A stretch of 57,391 nucleotides of DNA. It comes from an uncultured Dialister sp. Lineage in GTDB: Bacteria; Bacillota; Negativicutes; Veillonellales; Dialisteraceae. The DNA is taken from the NCBI GenBank assembly GCA_900759415.1, contig CAAEVC010000130.1, positions 1 to 57,391 on the forward strand, read 5' to 3'. Position numbers and translations under genes: made by a program. The notes under the pieces are model-generated. The model did not search any database and was not told where the DNA came from. It saw only the letters and a program-made list of their open reading frames with translations. Of the stretch, positions 18,142-27,155 are shown piece by piece. How positions within the stretch are numbered: the stretch's first letter is position 1; every line of letters begins with the position of its first letter.

Positions 18142-18705
18142 TTATAATTTGCCAACCAGATCAAAAGATGGTTTCAGGGTCTGTTCACCTGGCTGCCATT
18201 TAGCCGGGCAAACTTCATCACCATGTTCATATACGAACTGAGCTGCCTGTACCTTACGGAACAGTTCGTCAGCGTTACGGCCGATATTGTCAGCGCTTAC
18301 TTCATACAGAACAACTTCACCCTTCGGGTTGATAACAAAGGTGCCTCTTTCAGCCATGCCATCAGCTTCGATGTAGATATCCAGATCCTTGGACAGCTTA
18401 CCAGTCGGATCACCGATCATTGGATACTGTACTTTACCGATACGTTCAGAAGATTCATGCCATGCTTTATGAACGAAATGGGTATCGCAGGATACGGAAT
18501 AAATTTCGCATCCGATCTTCTTGAATTCATCATATTTATTCTGGAGATCTTCCAGTTCGGTTGGACATACGAAGGTGAAGTCTGCCGGATAGAAGAATAA
18601 TACGCTCCACTTACCGAGTAAATCCTTATCACTTACATCGATGAAATCACCATTCTGATAAGCGGTCAGATTGAATTCGCTGATTTTCTTACCATTTAAA
18701 GACAT
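18142..18705 (-). CDS. ahpC: alkyl hydroperoxide reductase subunit C (2-Cys peroxiredoxin)
   Basis: A 187-residue typical 2-Cys peroxiredoxin that reduces hydrogen peroxide and organic peroxides. The peroxidatic cysteine is C47 in DFTFVCPTE and the resolving cysteine is C166 in EVCPAKW, both at the classical AhpC positions. The downstream gene is its probable reductase. Strong AAGGAGG site, own promoter with near-consensus boxes (18791-18819). Confidence 0.96.
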   Translation of the reverse strand: MSLNGKKISEFNLTAYQNGDFIDVSDKDLLGKWSVLFFYPADFTFVCPTELEDLQNKYDEFKKIGCEIYSVSCDTHFVHKAWHESSERIGKVQYPMIGDPTGKLSKDLDIYIEADGMAERGTFVINPKGEVVLYEVSADNIGRNADELFRKVQAAQFVYEHGDEVCPAKWQPGEQTLKPSFDLVGKL

Positions 18706-18790
18706 TGCTTTTCCTCCTTGAATATAAAATATAACAAATAGTATTTCCTGCCATCATATAGCACAGAAAGTACATTTATTGGCTGGATTT

Positions 18791-18819
18791 ATTATATCAT
18801 CTATATCTGTATATTTCAA
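18791..18819 (-). promoter_or_regulatory. sigma-A promoter of ahpC
   Basis: Minus strand TTGAAA (18814-18819), 17 bases, TATAAT (18791-18796). About 85 bases of leader separate it from the ATG. The flanks are very AT-rich, so a peroxide-regulator box cannot be called safely. Confidence 0.65.
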
Positions 18820-19069
18820 TATAACAATATGCATTCTAAAAAACTTCAGATAAATTAAAGGGTCATTATCTTTCCTTCCTGAAGACAATGGATTCATAAA
18901 ATACGGAAGAGGCGGTGAAATGAACAGCCATGAGTTCAGGACGAAGGTATCATCTCAGGCTCCTTATGGAACAGCCGGTCAGCAGAGACATATCCCAATT
19001 CTTTCAAATTAATAATGATAATCTATGCCCTTTAATGACAGCGGCTGATAAAAAATTTCCACTCAAAAA
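18820..19069. other. intergenic stretch, no convincing gene
   Basis: The remainder of the 407-base gap between ahpC and the small membrane protein. A 30-codon plus-strand frame (18920-19012) with a GAGGCGG site is too short and unsupported to call. An AATAATGATAATC string at 19011-19023 resembles half of a Fur box but faces no gene. Confidence 0.3.
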
Positions 19070-19106
19070 GGTCTGTGAGAAAATGTGATTACATTTCTCA
19101 CAGACC
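19070..19106 (-). terminator. intrinsic terminator after gatCAB operon
   Basis: A long stem, GGTCTGTGAGAAA on one side and TTTCTCACAGACC on the other, followed on the minus strand by TTTTTGAG. It lies a few bases after the small membrane protein gene. Confidence 0.85.
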
Positions 19107-19112
19107 CCTGAT

Positions 19113-19451
19113 TTATAGAATATATTTCCTGATCACATACAGAATAAAGAGCGCAATCAGTGCAATTCCTCCGCCGATAACGAATATCCAGGCGGTGGCG
19201 ATGGCAAGAAAGAGCAGGAATGCAAAAAACGTAATGGCCCCTGCAATATAGAGTCCCTTCTTCCACCATGGCATGTTATGAAAGCTGAAAGAATGGATAT
19301 GGATGACGAAATCCTCTTTTTCCTCTTTCTTCTCTTCCTGTCCATTTTCGTCCAGTGTCAGTCCCTGATATTCATGAACGTCATCATCGGTCATGACTCT
19401 TGGTTCTTCATGGACTTCTGCATGTTCACTGTCATTCTTCAGATCATTCAT
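19113..19451 (-). CDS. small membrane protein of unknown function
   Basis: A 112-residue protein I do not recognise. The first 45 residues are strongly acidic and charged (EHAEVHEEPRVMTDDDVHEY, then an E/K-rich run). They are followed by a tryptophan-rich turn MPWWKKG and two predicted membrane helices (about 67-88 and 90-108). The ATG overlaps the gatB stop by 4 bases, so it is translated with the amidotransferase operon. That coupling need not mean a role in tRNA charging. Topology would place the acidic tail on the cytoplasmic side if the WWKKG follows the positive-inside rule. Confidence 0.75.
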   Translation of the reverse strand: MNDLKNDSEHAEVHEEPRVMTDDDVHEYQGLTLDENGQEEKKEEKEDFVIHIHSFSFHNMPWWKKGLYIAGAITFFAFLLFLAIATAWIFVIGGGIALIALFILYVIRKYIL

Positions 19452-20893
19452 AAGGATTGCAGTTTCTTGTTCAACAGTTCATTAATGACGCGGGGATTTG
19501 CTTTACCCTTGGTCGCTTTCATGATCTGACCTACCAGTGCACCTACTGCCTTCTTTTTGCCTGCTTTGAAGTCTTCGATGGCTTTCGGATTTTCACTGAC
19601 AACTTTTTCTACAAGTGCCTGCAGTTCATTGGTGTCAGAAATCTGAACCAGTCCCTGTTCCTTAACAATGTCAGCTGCACTTCCGCCGTCTTTCCACATG
19701 ATGGCAAAGACTTTCTTTGCGATCTTGCCGGAAATGGTGCCTTCTGCAATCAGTTTCAGAAGACCGGCCAGATCAGAAGCAGAAACAGGCGCCTTGTCCA
19801 TTTCAATGCCATCTTTGGAAAGCTGGCCTGCAAATTCACCCATAAGCCAGTTAACTGCGGCTTTTGGATCTGCCCCTTCGGCTACTGCTTTTTCAAAATA
19901 ATCAGCAGTTGCCTTATCATTGGTCATGAATACCGCATCTTCAGAAGAAAGGCCGAATTCCTTCATATATCTTTCTTTTCTTGCATCTGGAAGTTCCGGC
20001 AGAGATTTTCTGATGTTTTCAATATATTCATCACTTACGGTGAAAGGAACAAGATCCGGTTCCGGGAAGTAGCGGTAATCGTTAGCTTCTTCTTTGGTAC
20101 GCATGGATTTGGTGACCCCTTCTTTTTCGTCCCAGGTTCTTGTTTCCTGAATGACTTTTCCGCCTTCTTCCAGAAGCTGTGCCTGACGCATGGCTTCGTA
20201 TTCAATAGCTCTTTCAACGCCTTTGAAGGAGTTGATATTCTTGATTTCTGTCTTTGTTCCCAGTTCCTTCTGCCCTACAGGACGTACAGAAACATTGGCA
20301 TCGCAGCGGAGGCTTCCTTCTTCCATGCGGCAGTCAGAAATGCCTACATACTGAAGGATGGCTCTCATTTTTTCCATGTAAGCCACTGCTTCTTTGGCGG
20401 AACGCATATCCGGTTCAGATACGATTTCCAGTAGCGGTGTACCGGTACGGTTGTAATCTACCAGGGAATAATCAGAATCAGTAATAGATGTACCATGGTG
20501 AACCAGCTTGCCCGCATCTTCTTCCATATGAGCACGGGTAATGCGGATTCTGCGTTTTTCGCCATTCACTTCTACATCCAGATACCCATGTTCGCAGATA
20601 GGAAGATCAAACTGGGAAGTCTGGAAATTCTTTGGCAGATCCGGATAGTAATAGTTCTTACGGTCAAACTTGCTGAATCTGGAAATTTCACAGTTTAATG
20701 CAAGGCCGGCGCGAACTGCAAATTCCAGTACCTTTTTGTTCAGTACAGGAAGTACTCCTGGAAGGCCCAGACATACCGGACACACATTGGTATTGGGATC
20801 TGCGCCGAAGGAAGTTCTGCAATTACAGAAAATTTTAGTTTTTGTCTGAAGTTCTGTATGAACTTCGAGGCCGATTACTGCTTCATATTTCAT
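19448..20893 (-). CDS. gatB: Asp/Glu-tRNA amidotransferase subunit B
   Basis: A 481-residue kinase/tRNA-binding subunit of GatCAB, which converts misacylated Glu-tRNA(Gln) or Asp-tRNA(Asn). The start YEAVIGLEVHTEL is the family signature. NVCPVCLGLPG carries the zinc-site cysteines. A C-terminal YqeY-like tail is present (about 330-481). The ATG overlaps the gatA stop by 4 bases. Length is normal. Confidence 0.97.
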   Translation of the reverse strand: MKYEAVIGLEVHTELQTKTKIFCNCRTSFGADPNTNVCPVCLGLPGVLPVLNKKVLEFAVRAGLALNCEISRFSKFDRKNYYYPDLPKNFQTSQFDLPICEHGYLDVEVNGEKRRIRITRAHMEEDAGKLVHHGTSITDSDYSLVDYNRTGTPLLEIVSEPDMRSAKEAVAYMEKMRAILQYVGISDCRMEEGSLRCDANVSVRPVGQKELGTKTEIKNINSFKGVERAIEYEAMRQAQLLEEGGKVIQETRTWDEKEGVTKSMRTKEEANDYRYFPEPDLVPFTVSDEYIENIRKSLPELPDARKERYMKEFGLSSEDAVFMTNDKATADYFEKAVAEGADPKAAVNWLMGEFAGQLSKDGIEMDKAPVSASDLAGLLKLIAEGTISGKIAKKVFAIMWKDGGSAADIVKEQGLVQISDTNELQALVEKVVSENPKAIEDFKAGKKKAVGALVGQIMKATKGKANPRVINELLNKKLQSL

Positions 20894-22347
20894 TCCTTAA
20901 TCTCTCCTTTAGGTGCTGTTTTTGTCAATTCAGGATGAGCCTGTTCAAAGGTATAAGCAGCCTGCAAAATAGTTTCTTCCCCTAAGATATTGCCGATCAG
21001 CTGCATTCCCAGAGGCATATTGTCTTTGAATCCTACGGGGATGCTGATGGACGGTGCACCAATCAGGTTGACCGGAACGGTGCAGATATCTTCCATATAG
21101 AGAGATAATGGATCAGAGAATTCTCCAAATCTGAAAGAAGTACCAGAAGCAGAAGGAGCCACCAGAACATCACACTGTTTGAATGCTTCTTCAAATTCCT
21201 GTTTCAGCAATGTGCGGACCTTCAGTGCTTTCAGATAGTAGGCATCGTAGTAGCCGGCAGAAAGAACGTAGTTCCCCAGCATGATTCTCCGTTTTACTTC
21301 TTTTCCGAATCCCTGGCTTCTGGTCTTGATGTACATATCAACAATATCTTTGCCTTCTGCACGGAAACCATAGCTTACGCCGTCATAACGGGCCAGATTG
21401 GAGCTTGCTTCTGCAGGAGCAATGATATAGTACACGGAAACGCCGCTTGTAATATGAGGAATGGACACATCCACAATTTCAGCCCCTTCTTTTTCATAGA
21501 AAGCAAGGGCCTTCTTAATGGCTTCTTTCATTTCCGGTTTAATACCATCGCCAAAGAATTCCTTCGGAACACCGATACGGAATCCCTTTACATCTCTTAC
21601 CAGTGCTTTTCTGTAATCTTTCTTTTCCTGAGGAATAGAAGTAGAGTCACGGCTGTCATGGCCGGCAATAGCATTCAGGACGAGAGCTGCATCAGTTACG
21701 TCTCTTGTCAGAGGTCCGATCTGGTCAAGAGAGGAAGCAAAGGCAAGAAGACCGTAACGGGAAACAAGACCATAGGTGGGCTTGAGACCTACAATGCCGT
21801 TAAAGGAAGCAGGCTGACGGATGGATCCGCCGGTATCAGAGCCTAAAGCCCAGATAGCTTCACCAGCAGCTACTGCTGCTGCAGAACCGCCGGAAGAACC
21901 ACCTGGTACATATTCCTGGTTCCATGCGTTATAAGAAGGACCGAATGCAGAGTTTTCTGTAGAAGAACCCATAGCGAATTCATCCATATTGGTTTTGCCG
22001 ATGGATACGAAATCTTCCTTCTTTAATTTTTCAATAACTGTTGCGTCATAAGGAGATACCCAGTTTTCCAGCATTCTGGATGCTGCAGTACAAACTTCTC
22101 CTTTGATGCAGATATTATCCTTAACAGTGCCAGGAATGCCGGCAAGCATGGAGATTTCTTCCCCTCTTGCAATCTTTTCATCAACCCGGGCTGCCGCATT
22201 GAGTGCACTTTCGTCACTGGTAGAAAGATAGGCATGGATATCCTTTTCTACACCGTCACGATGAGCAATGATTTTTTTTGTCAGTTCAACAGCAGAAAAT
22301 TCTTTCTTTATCAGCTGTTCGTGCAAATCATGAATTGTATAATTCAC
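20890..22347 (-). CDS. gatA: Asp/Glu-tRNA amidotransferase subunit A
   Basis: A 485-residue amidase that releases ammonia from glutamine for the transamidation. The Ser-cisSer-Lys triad is visible: K76 in GTVKDN, S151 in GGSSGGSAAA, S175 in SDTGGSIRQPA. The spacing is identical to that of known GatA enzymes. It follows gatC by 12 bases and overlaps gatB by 4. Confidence 0.97.
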   Translation of the reverse strand: MNYTIHDLHEQLIKKEFSAVELTKKIIAHRDGVEKDIHAYLSTSDESALNAAARVDEKIARGEEISMLAGIPGTVKDNICIKGEVCTAASRMLENWVSPYDATVIEKLKKEDFVSIGKTNMDEFAMGSSTENSAFGPSYNAWNQEYVPGGSSGGSAAAVAAGEAIWALGSDTGGSIRQPASFNGIVGLKPTYGLVSRYGLLAFASSLDQIGPLTRDVTDAALVLNAIAGHDSRDSTSIPQEKKDYRKALVRDVKGFRIGVPKEFFGDGIKPEMKEAIKKALAFYEKEGAEIVDVSIPHITSGVSVYYIIAPAEASSNLARYDGVSYGFRAEGKDIVDMYIKTRSQGFGKEVKRRIMLGNYVLSAGYYDAYYLKALKVRTLLKQEFEEAFKQCDVLVAPSASGTSFRFGEFSDPLSLYMEDICTVPVNLIGAPSISIPVGFKDNMPLGMQLIGNILGEETILQAAYTFEQAHPELTKTAPKGEIKE

Positions 22348-22359
22348 TGCTCTTCCTCC

Positions 22360-22644
22360 TTAAATAATTTTCGGCACTTTGAAATAACCATCTTCACTGT
22401 CTGGTGCATTGCTCAGTGCTTCTTCGTTTCTAAAAGATACATGAGGTTCATCTTCCCGCATGACATTATACTGTTCCACTGCATGGGCAGTCGGCTGCAC
22501 ACCGGTGGTGTCATACTGATTCAGTTCTTCCATATGAGTCAGAATGCTGTTCATAGAATCCTGCATTTCTTCCATATCTTCCGGTGAGAATTCCAGTCGG
22601 GAAAGAAGGGCGATCTTCTTTACTTCTTCAGTACTAATCTTCAT
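22360..22644 (-). CDS. gatC: Asp/Glu-tRNA amidotransferase subunit C
   Basis: A 94-residue small subunit that stabilises GatA. The family pattern is seen in VKKIALLSRLEFSPEDME and, near the C-terminus, LSNAPDSEDGYFKVPKII. It opens the gatC-gatA-gatB-membrane protein operon. The start site is weak (GGAAG). Confidence 0.95.
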   Translation of the reverse strand: MKISTEEVKKIALLSRLEFSPEDMEEMQDSMNSILTHMEELNQYDTTGVQPTAHAVEQYNVMREDEPHVSFRNEEALSNAPDSEDGYFKVPKII

Positions 22645-22691
22645 ACATACACTTCCTTATCAATCTTTCTTGAAACAGAAAATCTTTTTCA

Positions 22692-22700
22692 ATTATATCA
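22692..22700 (-). promoter_or_regulatory. extended -10 promoter of gatCAB
   Basis: Minus strand TGATATAAT, a perfect extended -10. CTGAAA lies 18 bases upstream as a poor -35. Confidence 0.45.
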
Positions 22701-22742
22701 TATACAGAGATGAAATTTCAGTTTTTTTCACAAGCCGGTAAA

Positions 22743-22757
22743 AAGGCAGAGCGCCTT
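22743..22757 (-). terminator. weak terminator after ligA
   Basis: A 5-bp AAGGC/GCCTT hairpin followed on the minus strand by TTTTT, about 60 bases after the ligA stop. The stem is short, so read-through into gatC is possible. Confidence 0.4.
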
Positions 22758-22818
22758 CCCCGCTGTCTTCATTCCGCAGGACAGAGAGGAATGGCAAGCC
22801 CTTCTTCCTTTCACCCCT

Positions 22819-24819
22819 TTACTGAATACCAGCCCGTTTCAGGAAATCTGCTTCATCAATCACAGGAATGCCTTTGGTTCTTGCTTTTTCAAGCTTGCTT
22901 CCTGCATCTTCTCCAGCAACTACGAGAGTGGTTTTATTAGTAATGGAAGACTGTACATCGCCGCCCTGCCTTTTAATGATATCTCCTGCTTCGCGGCGTC
23001 CCATGGAAGACAGCTTTCCTGTAAGGACAACCATTTCACCAGAAAAGGCAAGTCCTTCTACTTTCTCTTCCACTTCTTCCATAAGAACTCCCGCATCTTT
23101 CAGTTTATTGATGATCGTAAGATTCTTCACATCGTGGAAATATTCATACAGACTGTTTGCGATGACTTTACCTATGCCTTCCACCTGCTGTATATCTTCT
23201 GCGCTGGCACCGATAATGGCATCCATGGTTCTGAAATGGGAGGAAATCAGTTCTGCCCCTTTAGCCCCCAGGAAACGGACCCCGAGGCCAAAGAGAAGTT
23301 TTGCAAGCCCTCTTTCTTTACTGTTGGCAATGGAGGCCACCAGATTGGCTGCACTTTTCTCTCCCATTCTTTCGATCTGTTCGATATCTTCCTGTTTTAA
23401 ACGGTAGAAATCTCCCGGATCTCGGACAAGATCGGCAGCAAGAAGACTGTCTACCACTGACGGTCCCATGCCTTCGATATCCATGGCATCTCTGGAGGAG
23501 AAATGAATCAGCTTTTCCCGGACTACACCGCCGCATTCCGGATTGGTGCAGCGGTAAGCCGCTTCCCCTTCTATGCGGTGAACCGGTTTTCCGCAGATCG
23601 GGCATTCTCCAGGCATTTCAAAGACCTGTTCATTTCCCGTTCTTTTATCCACAAGGACTCTGGAAATTTCTGGAATGATTTCTCCGGCCTTGTAAATCAG
23701 CACATGATCTCCTACACGGATATCTTTTTCACGGATGAAATCCATATTATGGAGAGTCGCCCTTTTTACGGTAGTCCCTGCCAGATGGACAGGAGTCACA
23801 TCTGCTGAAGGAGTGAGTACGCCGGTACGGCCCATGGTGATGATAATCTTTTCAATCTTCGTTTCTGCTTCTTCCGGAGGATATTTATAGGCAATAGCCC
23901 ATTTGGGATCCTTTACAGTAGCCCCCAGCTGATTCTGCTGCACAAAATCATTGACCTTAATGACCATGCCGTCTGTATCATAGCCCAGATCATGGCGCTT
24001 TAATTCCCATTCATTCACCCCTTTGATGACTGATTCAATGGTCTGCCATTTCCTGTAGTTCGGATTGACCTGGAACTGGAACTTTTCCAGCTGCTGCAGG
24101 AGTTCTTCCTGAGAATGGATTTCGAGGCCCTGAATGTCTCCCAGAGCATAAGCAAAGAATGCAAGATTCCGAGCAGCGGTCACATGGGGATCAAGCTGTC
24201 TTAATGAGCCGGCTGCTGCATTTCTGCAATTTGCAAAAGGCATAAGGCCTGCCTCATCTCTCTGTTCATTGAGAGTGATGAAGCTCTTTCTCGGCATATA
24301 GACTTCCCCTCTGACTTCCATGTAGGGCGGTGCATTTTCAATGTAGAGCGGAATGGTATTAATCGTTCTTACATTGCTGGTGACATCTTCCCCCACTCTG
24401 CCGTCGCCCCGGGTCAGCCCCTGGACAAGCCGGCCGTTTTCATAGATGAGGTTCATGGAAAGGCCGTCTATCTTCAGTTCTGTAATGTATTCTACCTTTT
24501 CAGTCCCAAGACCCTCTTTTACCCGGCGGTCGAAGTCCCGGAGTTCTTCGGCACTGAAGGCATTAGCCAGACTGAGCATGGGCTTTCTGAACCGGACTTT
24601 CTGGAAATCATCGGATGCTTTTCCTCCCACCCGCTGGGTAGGTGAATCGGGAGTAACAAGCTCCGGATATTCTTTTTCCAGATCTACCAGCTTTCTGTAA
24701 AGATGGTCAAATTCATAATCGGTAATCTCCGGTGCATCTTTTACATAGTATAAATAGCTATGATGCCTGATTTCTTTCCTAAGCTCTTCTACCTGTTTTC
24801 TGATTTCTTCCGGTACCAT
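22819..24819 (-). CDS. ligA: NAD-dependent DNA ligase
   Basis: A 666-residue replicative and repair ligase. The adenylated lysine is K116 in ELKIDGLSMNL. The OB fold, a Cys4 zinc finger (CPICGKPV with YRCTNPECGG), a helix-hairpin-helix region and a C-terminal BRCT domain (from about 590, VVLTGKLSSMGRREAGDII) follow in order. Length is normal. It is 12 bases downstream of pcrA, a conserved pair in Firmicutes. Confidence 0.97.
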   Translation of the reverse strand: MVPEEIRKQVEELRKEIRHHSYLYYVKDAPEITDYEFDHLYRKLVDLEKEYPELVTPDSPTQRVGGKASDDFQKVRFRKPMLSLANAFSAEELRDFDRRVKEGLGTEKVEYITELKIDGLSMNLIYENGRLVQGLTRGDGRVGEDVTSNVRTINTIPLYIENAPPYMEVRGEVYMPRKSFITLNEQRDEAGLMPFANCRNAAAGSLRQLDPHVTAARNLAFFAYALGDIQGLEIHSQEELLQQLEKFQFQVNPNYRKWQTIESVIKGVNEWELKRHDLGYDTDGMVIKVNDFVQQNQLGATVKDPKWAIAYKYPPEEAETKIEKIIITMGRTGVLTPSADVTPVHLAGTTVKRATLHNMDFIREKDIRVGDHVLIYKAGEIIPEISRVLVDKRTGNEQVFEMPGECPICGKPVHRIEGEAAYRCTNPECGGVVREKLIHFSSRDAMDIEGMGPSVVDSLLAADLVRDPGDFYRLKQEDIEQIERMGEKSAANLVASIANSKERGLAKLLFGLGVRFLGAKGAELISSHFRTMDAIIGASAEDIQQVEGIGKVIANSLYEYFHDVKNLTIINKLKDAGVLMEEVEEKVEGLAFSGEMVVLTGKLSSMGRREAGDIIKRQGGDVQSSITNKTTLVVAGEDAGSKLEKARTKGIPVIDEADFLKRAGIQ

Positions 24820-24831
24820 ACAGATCCCTCT

Positions 24832-27042
24832 TTATTCTTCCTTTGTAATAGGAGCAAAAGCGACCATGAGCTGGCGGATTTGCCCTGAAAAGTCAATTTT
24901 AACGATCATCCGTTTATCCTGTCCGGTCACATCTACGACTTTCCCTTTTCCCCACAGTTTATGAACGGCTGTATCTCCTACTTTCCAGTCATATCTTACA
25001 TTGCTGCTGGCCTTTTTCGGTTTGTTCACAACTGCCGCATCGGACAGGGCATACCGGCTTCTGCTCTCGTTCTGCCACTTCCTGGTGCTCTGCATTGCAT
25101 TCTGACTCTCTGTCGTGGTCAGCCGGTCCATCAGATCCCCGGGAATTTCTTCCATGAAGCGGCTGGCGGTATAAGGCTTGATCTGCCCGTACATGGTTCT
25201 CATATGTGCATTGGAAAGATAGAGTTCCTTCTTTGCTCTTGTAATAGCCACATAGCAGAGCCGTCTTTCTTCTTCCAGTCTGGATTCTTCCATAAGGGAA
25301 CGGACGCCTGGAAAGACACCTTCATCCATGCCCGGCAGGAATACGAGAGGGAATTCCAGCCCTTTTGCACTGTGCATAGTCATGAGGGTGACCTTGTCAT
25401 CACTGCCTTCATAGTTATCCACATCATTGACAAGTGCTACCTGCTCCAAGAATTCTGCGAGTCCTTCACCAGGATGACTGGTGATGAAGTCTCTGGCCAC
25501 AGAAAGGAGTTCACCAAGGTTTTCTTCACGGCTCTGCGCCTGAGGATCATTCTTTTCTTCCAGCTGCTGCATATATCTTGTATCTGTCAGGATTTTCTGG
25601 ATCAGTTCAAAAATATTCAGTTCACTGGATGCATTAAGGAATTCAAAAATCAGAGCGCTGAAATTCTGCAGTTTCCTCTGGCCTGCATCGGAAATATCAG
25701 AATTTTCTACTGACATGATCCCTTCAAACATGGACATTTCATTCTGATTGGCATAGTCTGAAAGTTTCTGTACTGTGGTGGCCCCGATGCCCCGCTTCGG
25801 TACATTGATGATACGGGCAAGGCTGATATTGTCCCTGAAATTGTTAATCACTTTAAGGTAGGCCATGATATCCCGGATTTCTGCTCTGTCATAGAAACGG
25901 GTACCACCGACCATGGTATATCCGATACCCCGTTTTACCAGAGTTTCTTCCAATACGCGGGACTGTGCATTCATCCGGTAGAGAATGGCCATATTACCAT
26001 AAGGTTCATTTTCCTCGTCGTGCTTTTTCTTCATGGTATTTACTATGAATTCTGCTTCATTGTGCTCATCCATAGCCGTATACCATTTCAGATGGCTGCC
26101 CCCTTTATTCTCAGTCCACAGCTTTTTGGAAGGCCTGTCAGGATTATTCTCAATCACCGCATTGGCTGCATCCAGAATGGTCTGGGTGGAGCGGTAATTC
26201 TGCTCCAGTTTGATGATTTTGGCCTTGGGATAATCAGATTTGAAATCAATGATATTTCTCATATCCGCACCGCGCCAGGAATAAATACTCTGGTCTGCAT
26301 CTCCTACAGCGCAGATATTCTGAAGATCCCCGGCAATATATTTAGCCATGAGGTACTGGGCATGGTTGGTATCCTGATATTCATCGATGAGGATATAGTG
26401 GAACCGGTCCTGCCAGCGGCGGCGGATCGTTTCATTGGCCAGAAGTGCGGTGGTCACGAAGAGCAGATCATCAAAATCAAGGGCATTATTCTGCTTCATA
26501 TGCTTGTCATATAAATCATATACATCGGCCACTTTCTGATTATAGAAATTAGCTCCTGCCGCCTGACGGAACGCCTTCGGGCTCATGAGCCTGTTCTTTG
26601 CTGAAGAAATACTTCCCTGCACAGCTCCCGGCTGAAACTGTTTGTCATCCAGATTCAGTTCCTTCAGTACATTCTTCACCAGCTGCTTGGAATCATCGGC
26701 ATCATAGATGGTAAATTTATCAGTATAGGGAGGATAATTATTGATTTCCCTCCTGAGGAAACGGGCCCCAAAGGAGTGGAAGGTATACATCCAGATATAT
26801 TTTGCCTGATCACCTACCATGTTCTGGACACGATCCCTCATTTCTTTGGCCGCCTTGTTGGTAAATGTAATAGCCAGGATTTCCCGCGGACTGATGCCCA
26901 GATCAAGCATATGGGCGATACGGCAGGTGAGCGCCTTGGTCTTACCTGAGCCTGCACCGGCCATAATAAGAACAGGGCCTTCTACCTGATTGACCGCTTC
27001 CAGCTGCCGCGGATTCAGTGAATCCATATAATCTTTTATCAT
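24832..27042 (-). CDS. pcrA: ATP-dependent DNA helicase PcrA/UvrD
   Basis: A 736-residue superfamily 1A 3'-5' helicase used in repair and in removing RecA and stalled complexes. Walker A AGAGSGKT is near residue 29, with DEYQDTNHAQY (motif II), GDADQSIYSWRGAD (motif III), QNYRS (motif IV), TMHSAKGLEF (motif V) and VAITRAKKELY (motif VI). The C-terminus carries the RNA-polymerase-binding Tudor-like stretch around WKVGDTAVHKLWGKGKV. Operon with ligA. Confidence 0.97.
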   Translation of the reverse strand: MIKDYMDSLNPRQLEAVNQVEGPVLIMAGAGSGKTKALTCRIAHMLDLGISPREILAITFTNKAAKEMRDRVQNMVGDQAKYIWMYTFHSFGARFLRREINNYPPYTDKFTIYDADDSKQLVKNVLKELNLDDKQFQPGAVQGSISSAKNRLMSPKAFRQAAGANFYNQKVADVYDLYDKHMKQNNALDFDDLLFVTTALLANETIRRRWQDRFHYILIDEYQDTNHAQYLMAKYIAGDLQNICAVGDADQSIYSWRGADMRNIIDFKSDYPKAKIIKLEQNYRSTQTILDAANAVIENNPDRPSKKLWTENKGGSHLKWYTAMDEHNEAEFIVNTMKKKHDEENEPYGNMAILYRMNAQSRVLEETLVKRGIGYTMVGGTRFYDRAEIRDIMAYLKVINNFRDNISLARIINVPKRGIGATTVQKLSDYANQNEMSMFEGIMSVENSDISDAGQRKLQNFSALIFEFLNASSELNIFELIQKILTDTRYMQQLEEKNDPQAQSREENLGELLSVARDFITSHPGEGLAEFLEQVALVNDVDNYEGSDDKVTLMTMHSAKGLEFPLVFLPGMDEGVFPGVRSLMEESRLEEERRLCYVAITRAKKELYLSNAHMRTMYGQIKPYTASRFMEEIPGDLMDRLTTTESQNAMQSTRKWQNESRSRYALSDAAVVNKPKKASSNVRYDWKVGDTAVHKLWGKGKVVDVTGQDKRMIVKIDFSGQIRQLMVAFAPITKEE

Positions 27043-27107
27043 GTAAACTCCTTATCCGGTCCTAATATTTCTGCTTTCTCCTGTACAGAAAGCGCTGACA
27101 AAAGAAA

Positions 27108-27139
27108 AACTCATATATGACAGCTGTCATGTATGAGTT
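27108..27139 (-). terminator. intrinsic terminator after ppaC
   Basis: A near-perfect 16-bp stem, AACTCATA-ATGACAG paired with CTGTCAT-TATGAGTT, followed on the minus strand by TTTTCTTTTG. Confidence 0.85.
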
Positions 27140-27155
27140 CTTCACAGGCTATCAA

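Noticed and set aside
18920..19012. 30-codon plus-strand frame between ahpC and the small membrane protein
   Set aside because: Too short, only a moderate ribosome site, no promoter at the right distance.
19008..19024. Fur-box-like string AATAATGATAATC
   Set aside because: Only about half of the palindrome is present and no gene starts nearby.
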